This document shows positions 8,801 through 14,963 of a DNA stretch of 19,546 nt, one piece after another. This DNA comes from JBMYXZ01 sp049608925. Lineage in GTDB: Bacteria; Pseudomonadota; Alphaproteobacteria; JAGOMX01. The DNA is taken from assembly GCA_049608925.1 (NCBI GenBank), contig JBMYXZ010000014.1:1-19546 (forward strand). Direction: 5' to 3'. Below the pieces are notes generated by a model. The model was not told where the DNA came from and searched no databases. It was given only the letters and a program-made list of their open reading frames with translations. The position numbers and the translations under genes are program-made. Positions within the stretch are counted from its first letter, which is position 1. The number at the start of each line of letters is the position of its first letter.

Positions 8801-9339
8801 TCATCCATACGCTTGGAACGATAAAATCCACTGAGATCGAAGATCATTTTGCCAAAGGCAATGAAGTTGCCAAGCTAGCAGGCGTGATTTTGGCTAAGAA
8901 TGAGCGGATGAGCAAAAACGGTAATAAGTTCGCGTTTCTAACTATATCTGACCTTTCTGGCGTTTTCGAAGTCATTGTCTTCTCTGATCAATTGATGGAA
9001 TTCCGTGATATGTTAGAGCCCGGCCGCACAGTCTTTCTGACAATGTCGGGCCGCATTGACGAGGGTTCTTTAAGGACGAACTTGATTGGATTGTTAGATC
9101 TGGATGAAAAGATCTCTAAGGCTCCACAGGCCATAGAAGTTGAGGTGCGTGATACGGGAGCCGTTGATGAGTTAAAGCAACTGATTGACAAGGCGGGGCG
9201 CGGTAAAGGCAGTATCAGCTTGAACATTGGAACTGAATCTCATCAGGTTAAGATCAACTTAGGCAAGCGTTTTGCAATAACTCAAGAGCTACGCGACACC
9301 ATTCACCATCATAAAGAAATGGACTTTCGGCTAGTGTAG
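5872..9339 (+). CDS. dnaE: DNA polymerase III alpha subunit
   Basis: This is the catalytic subunit of the replicative polymerase. Its 1155 residues match the DnaE1 class (E. coli 1160). An N-terminal PHP domain begins HLRVHSTYSLSEG. Palm and finger motifs include PGRGSGAGSLVAW (374-386) and the metal-binding PDFDIDF with Asp415 and Asp417. The third catalytic aspartate is Asp571 in KFDFLGLRTL. YGFNKSHS is at 758-765. A helix-hairpin-helix (YGLAAIKGIGEAAM) and the internal clamp-binding motif QASLF (925-929) follow, then an OB-fold (KLAGVILAKNERMSKNG to FEVIVFS) and a C-terminal domain. The start has AGGGG upstream. The last 126 bp before the final base of the stop codon are duplicated exactly at 10456-10581, so this 3' end may have been rebuilt by an integration event even though the gene is intact. 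Confidence 0.98.
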   Translation: MSAQPFIHLRVHSTYSLSEGAIRIPQLLERCGEQNMPAVALTDTSNVFGAMEFCLNAPKKGVQPIMGSQIQIAWKEDDPRALQARSEGHTSATDELVLFAQNQEGYQNLIKLLSLAWRQIAGDSTEAFITYDDLAKYSSGLIVLSGGAKGSVAKLLSGGKEDAAMAEAAWFLQHFGDRYYIELSRQGDISPRLETALIKIAVDKNIPLVATNEAYFLDASGYEAHDALLCIAGGTYVATQDRRRVSPNHRLKSPGEMWELFKDIPEALENTVRIAQRCAFMVSPLKPVLPSFPCEEGEEVELRNQSFAGLQKRLEAQVYTPDMSEDDRAEVKAKYEARLEEELAIIIKMGFPGYFLIVADFVKWSKEQGIPVGPGRGSGAGSLVAWSLTITDIDPIRFGLIFERFLNPERVSMPDFDIDFCQERRDEVINYVCKRYGHDHVAQIITFGKLQARAVLRDVGRVLQMSYNQVDGICKMIPNNPADPVTLEEALDQDPDLRLMLKQDAAVAKLFEIGQQLEGLYRHASTHAAGVVIGNKPLDETVALYYDPRSPLPVTQFNMKFVELASLVKFDFLGLRTLSVIRKAIELLADANIQVDISTIPLDDEKTFELLRGCETVGVFQLESGGMVDVLRRLKPTRFEELIALVALYRPGPMDDIPRYLACKHGEEDITYLHPDLEGILKETYGVMVYQEQVMHIAQKLAGYSLGAADLLRRAMGKKIKSEMDKQRALFVEGAVEYGVEENIAHQIFDQAAKFAGYGFNKSHSGPYALIAYQTAYMKANHPVEFMAALMTLDMGNTDKLNIFRQELDRMGVPLLPPDVNHSQANFSVDREANGIRYGLAAIKGIGEAAMDSIVCERHNGGSFKDIWDFADRVDAKAINKRQLENLIVAGAFDSMSGNRRQLFEAIEAILNFANTATRERTSKQASLFQLIDTSKALPRANLPDLADWPHMERMQREFDALGFYLTSHPLMNYGKIIHTLGTIKSTEIEDHFAKGNEVAKLAGVILAKNERMSKNGNKFAFLTISDLSGVFEVIVFSDQLMEFRDMLEPGRTVFLTMSGRIDEGSLRTNLIGLLDLDEKISKAPQAIEVEVRDTGAVDELKQLIDKAGRGKGSISLNIGTESHQVKINLGKRFAITQELRDTIHHHKEMDFRLV
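9213..9338 (+). repeat. First copy of the 126-bp dnaE 3'-end direct repeat
   Basis: This segment is identical base for base to 10456-10581 (offset 1243). It covers the last 42 codons of dnaE, up to the second base of the stop codon. Identity ends exactly there: TAG in this copy and TAA in the other. On the left, after a mismatch at 9212, four more bases (9208-9211) also match. It is a candidate attachment-site (att) duplication. Confidence 0.9.
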
Positions 9340-9483
9340 CTGGGGGTAGCCATCACTATAGCCGCATTGGGCCTAAATCATACACATTGAGAATATGAGG
9401 TATTTTTTACGCTATTTTTATTTTGAAACGTCTGTAAATTTTAATTGTCAATTTATTTTCAATCAATATAAAGGAGTTTTAAA

Positions 9484-10242
9484 ATGATTAGAAAAACAGT
9501 TGTAAAAATAGCATTGGTTTGCAGCGTGGTTGCTGCAGGTAACGTATTCGCATCTCATGATGGTTATGTTGATTCTGCGTTTAAAATGTGCATGCTTCGG
9601 ATGGCTTCAGATGCAGCAGATACTACTGGGAACAACAGTAATGCGAAAATTGCAAAACCAGAGAAGCAGGCTTTGCCTCTTGAAGAGACATTGGCATCAA
9701 TTGGATCAATTAAGTCAATGACTTTCTCACCCTTCGATGGTTTGAATGTTCGACACATTAGTGCTGAATCCATCAAAAAGTTATCTGAAATCAAAGCTTT
9801 GTCAGAGGTCCGGGGGCTTTGCTGTCGACCAAAAGAATTAAAACTGTTGAGGAGCTTGTCGAATCTTCGTCACTTGCAGTTCTATGTTGACCCAGATATG
9901 GATAGATCTTTGTATGTTGACACAAATTCGAATAGGTTTTTAATAGACCTATCTGAACTTTTTACCCAGGATAATTTACCAAAACTAGTATCATTGCAAA
10001 TCAATTTTTTGCCAATACAAGTGATGTCTATGATGGGGGCTGCAGGCCTTGATCCGATGCCGCCATTGGGACTAGTTACATGCGGACACATGCCCGTCAA
10101 AAATTTTGAGAGCCTTTTGAATCTTAAATCTCTGAAGTCTCTAAAACTTGATGGTTGCAAGATTCATGACGCAGAAGAATATGTGGAATTTCTGAAAAAA
10201 GTACCTCTTGGACTGAAAATTTCACTTTCTGTAGGAAAATAA
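9484..10242 (+). CDS. Secreted leucine-rich-repeat-like protein
   Basis: The 252-residue protein starts at ATG 9484 with a strong Shine-Dalgarno (AAGGAG, about 7 nt upstream). A clear signal peptide (MIRKTVVKIALVCSVVAAGN, cleavage likely after VFA at residue 23) predicts export. The mature part has degenerate leucine-rich repeats: around 97-112 (SIKKLSEIKALSEVRG), 117-133 (ELKLLRSLSNLRHLQF), 166-180 (LPKLVSLQINFL) and 208-235 (ESLLNLKSLKSLKLDGC). Such folds usually mediate protein binding, so a host-interaction role is possible in an intracellular bacterium, but this is inference. The gene lies alone between the two copies of the dnaE 3' end and has its own terminator, so it may be cargo of an integrated element. 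The repeats are irregular and the exact family is uncertain. Confidence 0.75.
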   Translation: MIRKTVVKIALVCSVVAAGNVFASHDGYVDSAFKMCMLRMASDAADTTGNNSNAKIAKPEKQALPLEETLASIGSIKSMTFSPFDGLNVRHISAESIKKLSEIKALSEVRGLCCRPKELKLLRSLSNLRHLQFYVDPDMDRSLYVDTNSNRFLIDLSELFTQDNLPKLVSLQINFLPIQVMSMMGAAGLDPMPPLGLVTCGHMPVKNFESLLNLKSLKSLKLDGCKIHDAEEYVEFLKKVPLGLKISLSVGK

Positions 10243-10270
10243 TATCTAACAAAATACTGTTATAAAAATT

Positions 10271-10304
10271 CACCACCCTGCAATCGTCGGGGTGGTGTTT
10301 TTTT
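10271..10304 (+). terminator. Rho-independent terminator after the LRR gene
   Basis: Perfect 8-bp stem CACCACCC (10271-10278) pairing with GGGTGGTG (10290-10297), an 11-nt loop, then seven T (10298-10304). It starts 29 bp after the stop codon of the LRR gene and would stop that transcript before the duplicated dnaE end. Confidence 0.92.
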
Positions 10305-10375
10305 GTTTGGTGACTAAGCTCGAGTATTTTCCTGATACAATATGTATAGTATTTTCACTTTAAAATCATTACGAT

Positions 10376-10451
10376 CGTCATCCAGAGCAAACTGGGCGCA
10401 GCCCAGTGTAGCGTATGGATCCAAGCAATAAGATCATTGGCGAAGCCAATG
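10376..10451. repeat. Double-hairpin palindromic element, possibly a dispersed repeat
   Basis: Two compact palindromes lie in noncoding DNA. ACTGGGC-GCA-GCCCAGT occupies 10391-10407, and CATTGGC-GAA-GCCAATG occupies 10435-10451. The first is embedded in sequence reading GTCATCCAGAG ... TGGATCC, which resembles the short dispersed repeats common in bacterial intergenic DNA. The second abuts the duplicated dnaE end exactly. Only one copy lies in the window, so the dispersed-repeat assignment is a guess from appearance. Confidence 0.5.
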
Positions 10452-10582
10452 GCATTATCAGCTTGAACATTGGAACTGAATCTCATCAGGTTAAGATCAA
10501 CTTAGGCAAGCGTTTTGCAATAACTCAAGAGCTACGCGACACCATTCACCATCATAAAGAAATGGACTTTCGGCTAGTGTAA
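10451..10582 (+). pseudogene. Duplicated 3' fragment of dnaE
   Basis: Bases 10456-10581 are a perfect copy of dnaE 9213-9338, in the same orientation. The fragment encodes the last 41-42 residues of DnaE (from about ISLNIGTESHQVKINLG to KEMDFRLV) and ends in TAA rather than TAG. The rest of dnaE is absent. The fragment is in frame with an ATG at 10415 inside the upstream hairpin element, giving a possible 55-residue ORF (10415-10582) beginning MDPSNKIIGEANG; nothing shows that it is translated. The best reading is a displaced chromosomal gene end, or an att-type duplication, next to the phage block. Confidence 0.85.
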
Positions 10583-10718
10583 AAGGAGTTGCTTGCCAAA
10601 GCCCATAAAACACATGTGAATTTGAAATATTCAAAAAACATCTGGCATATTCCTGTCTGTAATAAAGTTCATCTTTATTGCAAGCATAATATTCAACATA
10701 ATATAGATAGGGATATGC
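10583..10718 (+). promoter_or_regulatory. Leader/promoter region of the capsid gene, with a 15-bp palindrome
   Basis: An AT-rich stretch between the dnaE fragment and the capsid gene. A plausible promoter is TTGAAA (10622-10627), 18 bp, then CATATT (10646-10651). The -35 element lies in a palindrome, TTTGAAATATTCAAA (10621-10635), which could be an operator. Both are by eye only. The capsid start has AGGGA 5 nt before ATG 10719. Confidence 0.3.
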
Positions 10719-11894
10719 ATGTCTACAGTTAAAGAAAACATTGAAAATCTACAAAAAGCGTTTACTGAGTACAAGTCAACTCAGGAAGCTAAGGGAGATG
10801 TGTTGGTAGAAGCAAAGCTTGCCAACATTTCAGACGAGATGGATAAAATTGAAGGCCGTCTTGAGAAAATGCACGCTGCGATGAATCGCCCAAGCCTAAG
10901 TGTTAAATCCGAAGCACCTTATAAGGACGATACACATCAAGGGTTTATGCAGTACATTAAAAAAGGTGATGAATCTGCTTTGCAAGATATTGAAACCAAG
11001 TCTTTAAGTGCGGGGTCTGATCCTGATGGAGGCTTTTTGGTCTCTGATCAGCTGTCAAATTCAATCAATACAACTATCGGCGATCATTCTGCCATGCGTA
11101 AGCTAGCAAATGTCGTTAAGATCTCAACTGATGCGGTTGAACTGCTTGTCAGCAAAAAAGGGGCCGAAGCCGGTTGGGTGACGGAAACTGGTGAACGTGG
11201 GGATACTGCAACGCCAAAACTGGTAAAAGTTCGCATTCCAGTACACGAGATTTTTGCTAAGCCAAAAGCAACACAAAAGCTATTAGATGATAGCAAAGTT
11301 GATGTAGATTCTTGGTTAACAAGAGAAATATCTGAAAAGCTTGCACAGATGGAGAACCAGTCATTTATCAATGGTGATGGTGAGGGCAAGCCCAAAGGTA
11401 TCTTGGCGCACGCGCTTAAGTATGATGGTTTTGAGTGGGGTAAAATTCAGGCTCTAAAGACCGGTAAAAAGGGTGAGTTCCATGAAAATGGTGGTGATAA
11501 GCTTATTGATCTTGTGAATCTGCTGAAAGCTGCACACCTGGGCAATGCATCATGGTTGATGCCTCGTTCCGCATTGGCATGTGTTCGTAAACTGAAAGAT
11601 TCGACAGGACAGTATCTGTGGCAGCCAAGCCTGGATCAAAAGAATCACTCTACGCTATTGGGCTTTCCAATTGTCATCAGTGATGACATGCCGGGCGTTG
11701 TTAGAGGTGTTAAGTCTAACTCAATCGCTTTTGGTAACTTCAAAGCAGGGTATACAATTGTCGATCGTAACAATACCCGCGTTCTGCGCGATCCATTCAG
11801 CTCGAAGCCTTATATCGAATTCTATACAACACGCCGCATCGGTGGTGATGTTGTGGATTTTGATGCAATCAAGGTTCTAAGTTTTTCTGACTAA
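10719..11894 (+). CDS. Phage major capsid protein, HK97 family
   Basis: This 391-residue protein forms the icosahedral head shell. Residues about 1-60 are a charged coiled coil (IENLQKAFTEYKS, MDKIEGRLEKMHAAM), typical of the scaffolding delta domain that a prohead protease removes. From about residue 90 the fold signature begins: LSAGSDPDGGFLVSDQL, KLANVVKISTDAVELLV, GAEAGWVTETGERGDTATP, KPKATQKLLDDSKVDVDSWL, ENQSFINGDGEGKPKGIL. The C-terminal part has WLMPRSALACVRKL, LLGFPIVISDDMP and YTIVDRNNTRVLRDPFSSKP, as in the Phage_capsid family and in GTA capsid proteins. It is the first gene of the phage block. No protease, portal or terminase lies upstream, where these normally sit. Confidence 0.95.
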   Translation: MSTVKENIENLQKAFTEYKSTQEAKGDVLVEAKLANISDEMDKIEGRLEKMHAAMNRPSLSVKSEAPYKDDTHQGFMQYIKKGDESALQDIETKSLSAGSDPDGGFLVSDQLSNSINTTIGDHSAMRKLANVVKISTDAVELLVSKKGAEAGWVTETGERGDTATPKLVKVRIPVHEIFAKPKATQKLLDDSKVDVDSWLTREISEKLAQMENQSFINGDGEGKPKGILAHALKYDGFEWGKIQALKTGKKGEFHENGGDKLIDLVNLLKAAHLGNASWLMPRSALACVRKLKDSTGQYLWQPSLDQKNHSTLLGFPIVISDDMPGVVRGVKSNSIAFGNFKAGYTIVDRNNTRVLRDPFSSKPYIEFYTTRRIGGDVVDFDAIKVLSFSD

Positions 11895-11899
11895 TTCCC

Positions 11900-11929
11900 T
11901 GGCTGGCGGGCTTAGCGGTTCGCCAGCTA
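11900..11929 (+). promoter_or_regulatory. Intergenic hairpin between capsid and connector genes
   Basis: GCTGGCG (11902-11908) pairs with CGCCAGC (11921-11927), extended by a G-U and a T-A pair, with a 12-nt loop. No T-run follows. It could protect the capsid mRNA 3' end or reduce read-through, so that capsid is made in excess over the downstream head-tail genes. Confidence 0.55.
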
Positions 11930-11951
11930 TATACTTATAAGAGACAATCAA

Positions 11952-12530
11952 ATGAAAATAACATGTTTAACAGCACCAACTCACGAGCCTGTCTCGCTTG
12001 AGGAGGTGAAAGGCTATTTACGTGTGGATGGCTCGGCAGATGATGCCATGCTTGAGACAATGATCGGATCTGCAAGAGAAGTGGTAGAGGCATATGTCGG
12101 ATGTATATTGCTGAAGCAGACTTGGCGTCTCCGCGTTCTGGGTGAAGAATTGCGCCCTCATACCAGTGGGGGATGGCGCGTGGATATTCCATTACATCCT
12201 TTTCGTAGATTGAAGGCTACACCAGCAATTATATTTGCCCAACAAGAAGTGCGTGCAGAAAATCATAAGGTTATAGAACGCGGTGGTGTGACCAGCTTGA
12301 TTCTACTGCGATCGATTCCCGATGAAGCAACATTGAAGTTTGATGTGGAGATAGGTTTGGCAGAACATGCTCGCAACATTCCCAACATCTATAAACAAGC
12401 AATACAGATGCTGGTTGCGGAAATGTATGATAACCGGAACGTGCAATCTTATCACGTAGGATCAGCCGCTATCTTGAATGAATCGATACAAACTATGCTG
12501 CATCCATATCGCACTATGCGATTGGCGTAA
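11952..12530 (+). CDS. Phage head-tail connector, gp6-like
   Basis: The 192-residue protein begins MKITCLTAPTHEPVSLEEVK followed by GYLRVDGSADDAMLETMIGSA and REVVEAYVGCILLKQTWRL. This is the helical N-terminal signature of the gp6-like head-tail connector family, whose members form a ring under the portal. A beta-rich middle (HPFRRLKATPAII) and a C-terminal helix (IPNIYKQAIQMLVAEMYDNR) match the family layout. The second position after the capsid gene is where HK97-like phages and GTAs encode this protein. The Shine-Dalgarno is moderate (AAGAGA). Confidence 0.85.
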   Translation: MKITCLTAPTHEPVSLEEVKGYLRVDGSADDAMLETMIGSAREVVEAYVGCILLKQTWRLRVLGEELRPHTSGGWRVDIPLHPFRRLKATPAIIFAQQEVRAENHKVIERGGVTSLILLRSIPDEATLKFDVEIGLAEHARNIPNIYKQAIQMLVAEMYDNRNVQSYHVGSAAILNESIQTMLHPYRTMRLA

Positions 12531-12540
12531 GGAGGTCATG

Positions 12541-12885
12541 ATGAAGCTATCAGCTGATGACCTTCGCCACAGAATTACACTTCAACGACCGGCAAAGGTT
12601 CCCGATCAATTGGGTGGCTATCGTACAAGCTGGTCAAATGAGGGAAGCCTGTGGGCAAATATACAGCCCGTGTCATCCATTGTTGAGAACGTAAATTCTA
12701 TTATGAAAGGTGGTTCGAAAGCCTGTATGCCAAGGTATCGCCTGTCTATACGTTACAATGCCGATTTGACAGGGGCAAAGCGTGTGATTTGGGAAGGGCG
12801 CAAGTACTGTTTGGTATCTGCGCCAGTTCATGATGGCAAGAAAGCCTGGACAGTTGCCATTATCAGCCCAATGGGAGAAGCATAA
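12541..12885 (+). CDS. Phage head-tail joining protein (stopper)
   Basis: The 114-residue protein opens MKLSADDLRHRITLQRPAK, then DQLGGYRTSWSNEGSLWANI and QPVSS, the hallmark of the SPP1 gp16-like head-tail joining family, a small beta-barrel that closes the head after packaging. Two adjacent ATGs exist (12538 and 12541). With AAGGAGG at 12529-12535, the second gives the better 5-nt spacing and is chosen. It starts 10 bp after the connector gene and overlaps the next gene by one base (TAATG), so the three are translated as a unit. Confidence 0.88.
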   Translation: MKLSADDLRHRITLQRPAKVPDQLGGYRTSWSNEGSLWANIQPVSSIVENVNSIMKGGSKACMPRYRLSIRYNADLTGAKRVIWEGRKYCLVSAPVHDGKKAWTVAIISPMGEA

Positions 12886-13292
12886 TGCAGGACTATGGCC
12901 TATATAAAACCATCAAGAGAGTTGTGCAACAAGATGAAACGCTGCGCTCGCGCATTACAGCTGTTGTCACCCATGCAAGTGATGAGACTGTTTGCCCGTA
13001 TGTTGTATACGAGTTGCAGGATCATCAGTCAGACTGTGCTCTGGCTCCGCAGGACGTACGAGTCGACTTTTCATTAAAAATTCACAGCAGGTACGCTGGC
13101 AGCATGGAAGTATGCGGCATTATGAATCAATTACGCCAGATCATGGAAAGCAAGCCTCATCAAATTGCAGGTAGGCGAGGAGATGTCGTGTTTAAAGTCT
13201 CTAAGCTACAAGTTGCGCCACTAGAGGACAAAATAACACGAATAGGGCACATCCAAGTTCAAGCGCGCATTAAACCACAACAGGAGAGGTAA
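12885..13292 (+). CDS. DUF3168-like phage tail terminator / completion protein
   Basis: The 135-residue protein starts MQDYGLYKTIKRVVQQDETL and contains CPYVVYELQDHQSDC, DVRVDFSLKIHSRYAG and a C-terminal basic beta region. This layout (N-terminal helix, PYVVY, then a V-x-IH-S strand) is that of DUF3168, which includes the GTA gp8/tail-terminator proteins. It follows the joining protein as expected for this module. Its ATG overlaps the previous stop, and GGGAGAAG lies upstream. Family assignment is by motif and position. Confidence 0.75.
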   Translation: MQDYGLYKTIKRVVQQDETLRSRITAVVTHASDETVCPYVVYELQDHQSDCALAPQDVRVDFSLKIHSRYAGSMEVCGIMNQLRQIMESKPHQIAGRRGDVVFKVSKLQVAPLEDKITRIGHIQVQARIKPQQER

Positions 13293-13293
13293 T

Positions 13294-13425
13294 ATGAAAA
13301 AGAATAGTAAAATATCTATGGATATTCATGAAGATTCTGTCGACTCATTGATCGAGCAGTTCTTTATGCACTTATCTGATTCGGCGCTAGAGATACACAG
13401 TATGTTGCCGCGATGGGTACAGTAA
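13294..13425 (+). CDS. Small phage ORF (43 aa), function unknown
   Basis: The frame ATG 13294 to TAA 13423-13425 encodes 43 residues, starting MKKNSKISMDIHEDSVDSLI and ending SMLPRWVQ. It is preceded by a good Shine-Dalgarno (GGAGAGG, about 5 nt upstream), begins one base after the previous stop, and ends one base before the next ATG. The tight packing and strong ribosome site support real translation. It occupies the slot where a major tail protein gene would be expected. I recognise no family; it is acidic and probably helical. Confidence 0.55.
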   Translation: MKKNSKISMDIHEDSVDSLIEQFFMHLSDSALEIHSMLPRWVQ

Positions 13426-13426
13426 G

Positions 13427-13933
13427 ATGATCAAAGAGACAGAACTGAAAATCTCAGGGGTTGGCTTCCCATCTTGGTCCGCTAGAGGGTGTCAGCAAAC
13501 CTTGACGCCTATAAGACCAGATGTGTTGCATCGGACAGTGAACGGTGATCTGCACTATGTTGGGAAACCCTCTTATCATAAGTACACATCGGTCGTTACC
13601 TGTGAAGATAAGGTCGCACCGGCGATGAATGCTGCCTGGAGAGGAAGCAAGCTGACGATTTCATGCTTGCCATTTCTATGGCAGCAGGCATCTGGGCGTT
13701 CGGCGGAATTATCAAGATTGCCGGTGGCAGAGTCTATCGTTGTGATTGATGGTGCCGGGCAGATTGTACAGGATTGTGAAATTAGGGGGACAACGGTAAC
13801 TTTGCCACGTCAAATTGCTGACGGGTATGTAAAATATCGCCCCATTCTGCAGATGCTTCTGACTGATTTTCAGGTGCATCAAGATGAATGGGGCAAGAAG
13901 CTTGGCTGGAAACTATCCCTTGAGGAAGTTTAA
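13427..13933 (+). CDS. Conserved phage structural protein, unknown role
   Basis: The 168-residue protein starts at ATG 13427, one base after the small ORF's stop, so translation is probably coupled. It is beta-rich: FPSWSARGCQQTLTPI, YHKYTSVVTCEDKVAPAM, WRGSKLTISCLPFLW, then VKYRPILQMLLTDFQV and DEWGKKLGWKLSLEEV at the C-terminus. The ending (RPxLxMxxTDF ... DEWG..xGWxLxLEE) recalls conserved uncharacterised proteins of alphaproteobacterial prophages as I remember them. That link is not verified. Its last four bases overlap the stop of the antisense transporter gene. A tail or neck role is inferred only from position. Confidence 0.65.
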   Translation: MIKETELKISGVGFPSWSARGCQQTLTPIRPDVLHRTVNGDLHYVGKPSYHKYTSVVTCEDKVAPAMNAAWRGSKLTISCLPFLWQQASGRSAELSRLPVAESIVVIDGAGQIVQDCEIRGTTVTLPRQIADGYVKYRPILQMLLTDFQVHQDEWGKKLGWKLSLEEV

Positions 13934-14883
13934 GCAGCCTGCTGTATGTTTTCGTCGGGCGTGTTCTTATCTTTAGATTGCTGTTGTCTGGTTTCATAGA
14001 CCGCAATTGTAAAGGCAGCAGGGACAATGACAGCAGCACCAATGACTGTCATGATTGTTGGGATCTCTCCAAACAGAGCGTACCCAAATCCTGCAGCGAA
14101 GAACAGCTCGACATAGCGGAAAGGTTGGAGAGCTGAAATGTCCGTGGCGGCAAAGGCTTTCAGCAGGCAGAACAGAATCAAGTTTGCGCCGGCACCCAGG
14201 CATACCAACCAGAATATTTCATTGTATGTTGGTGTTTGCCATGCCATCCACGCAGGATAAAAGCCAATAATCGTGGTGCCTAGAGCAAAATAAAACAGCA
14301 TGGTTAGTGGGTTTTCATTAACCACCATGATTTTGTTCAGGATATCGCTGGCTGCAAATAAGATTGCTGCAAGAATCAGCCACATTGCGCCAATATTGAG
14401 CTCGCCACCGGTGATGCTGAAGGGGGTGCCAGGGGTTTGCAGGGTAATAACGATACCAGCAAATCCAACAAGTGTAGCTAGAGTTCTCTGCCATCCAACC
14501 TTTTCGCGCAGCACAAATAAGGCCATGGGAAGAACGAAAAATGGGACAGTTTGTGCAAGGGTACTGACCAAAGACAGAGGCGTTAAAACAACACCGGCAC
14601 ACCAGCATGAAATAGCGCCAAATCCCAGGATTGCGCGGATGCTGTGGAAGACAGGCTTGTTAGTCTTAAAGCTGCTGATACCTTGGTACAGCATGAAAGG
14701 CAGTAGGGTAATTAATGAGAAAAAGAAGCGGAAGAAGGCGACTTGGAAAAAGTCTAGCCTATCGCCAGCAAAGCGAATACAGACATCGTTGACGCTGCTG
14801 ATGAGGCAAACCATGATCGCCCAGAAGACACCCTGAAGGTAGCCTTTGCTATTAAACCAGGATAAAGCAGAAGTTGACTGCAT
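13930..14883 (-). CDS. EamA/DMT family transporter, S-adenosylmethionine uptake-like
   Basis: A 317-residue inner-membrane protein with about ten hydrophobic segments in two EamA-type halves. Motifs include SSVNDVCIRFAGDRL, FFQVAFFRFFFSLITLLPF, AQTVPFFVLPMALFVLREK, ASDILNKIMVV, LILFCLLKAFAATDI and PFRYVELFFAAGFGYALFGE. These closely recall the SAM importer of Rickettsia, so uptake of S-adenosylmethionine from a host is a reasonable inference, not proven. The frame is open to 15087, but that extension covers the next gene and its ribosome site. Starts at 14895 and 14883 are possible; 14883 is chosen because GAGAA lies 5 nt upstream. The gene runs antisense inside the phage block. Confidence 0.85.
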   Translation of the reverse strand: MQSTSALSWFNSKGYLQGVFWAIMVCLISSVNDVCIRFAGDRLDFFQVAFFRFFFSLITLLPFMLYQGISSFKTNKPVFHSIRAILGFGAISCWCAGVVLTPLSLVSTLAQTVPFFVLPMALFVLREKVGWQRTLATLVGFAGIVITLQTPGTPFSITGGELNIGAMWLILAAILFAASDILNKIMVVNENPLTMLFYFALGTTIIGFYPAWMAWQTPTYNEIFWLVCLGAGANLILFCLLKAFAATDISALQPFRYVELFFAAGFGYALFGEIPTIMTVIGAAVIVPAAFTIAVYETRQQQSKDKNTPDENIQQAA

Positions 14884-14913
14884 ATAAGTTCTCATAAAAA
14901 ACGGACTATTTCG

Positions 14914-14941
14914 AAAATAAGCGCTTGAAGAGAAATTGCAA
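14914..14941 (-). promoter_or_regulatory. Candidate promoter of the EamA transporter gene
   Basis: On the minus strand, TTGCAA (14941-14936), a 16-bp spacer and TATTTT (14919-14914) fit a sigma-70-type promoter. Transcription would start near 14907, giving a leader of about 24 nt to the chosen start. It lies in the short divergent gap before the 604-residue phage gene. Seen by eye only. Confidence 0.35.
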
Positions 14942-14963
14942 GCAAAATCATTAGGAGGCACAA

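Noticed and set aside
9423..9472. Promoter for the LRR gene (TTGTCA, 16 bp, TATAAA)
   Set aside because: The -10 box would overlap the Shine-Dalgarno, so transcription would start after it; the true promoter is probably elsewhere in 9340-9450.
12478..12540. Longer start for the head-tail joining protein
   Set aside because: It lies inside the connector gene. AAGGAGG at 12529-12535 sets the start at 12541.
14300..14836. 178-residue plus-strand ORF
   Set aside because: Shadow of the antisense transporter gene; no ribosome site and low-complexity basic sequence.
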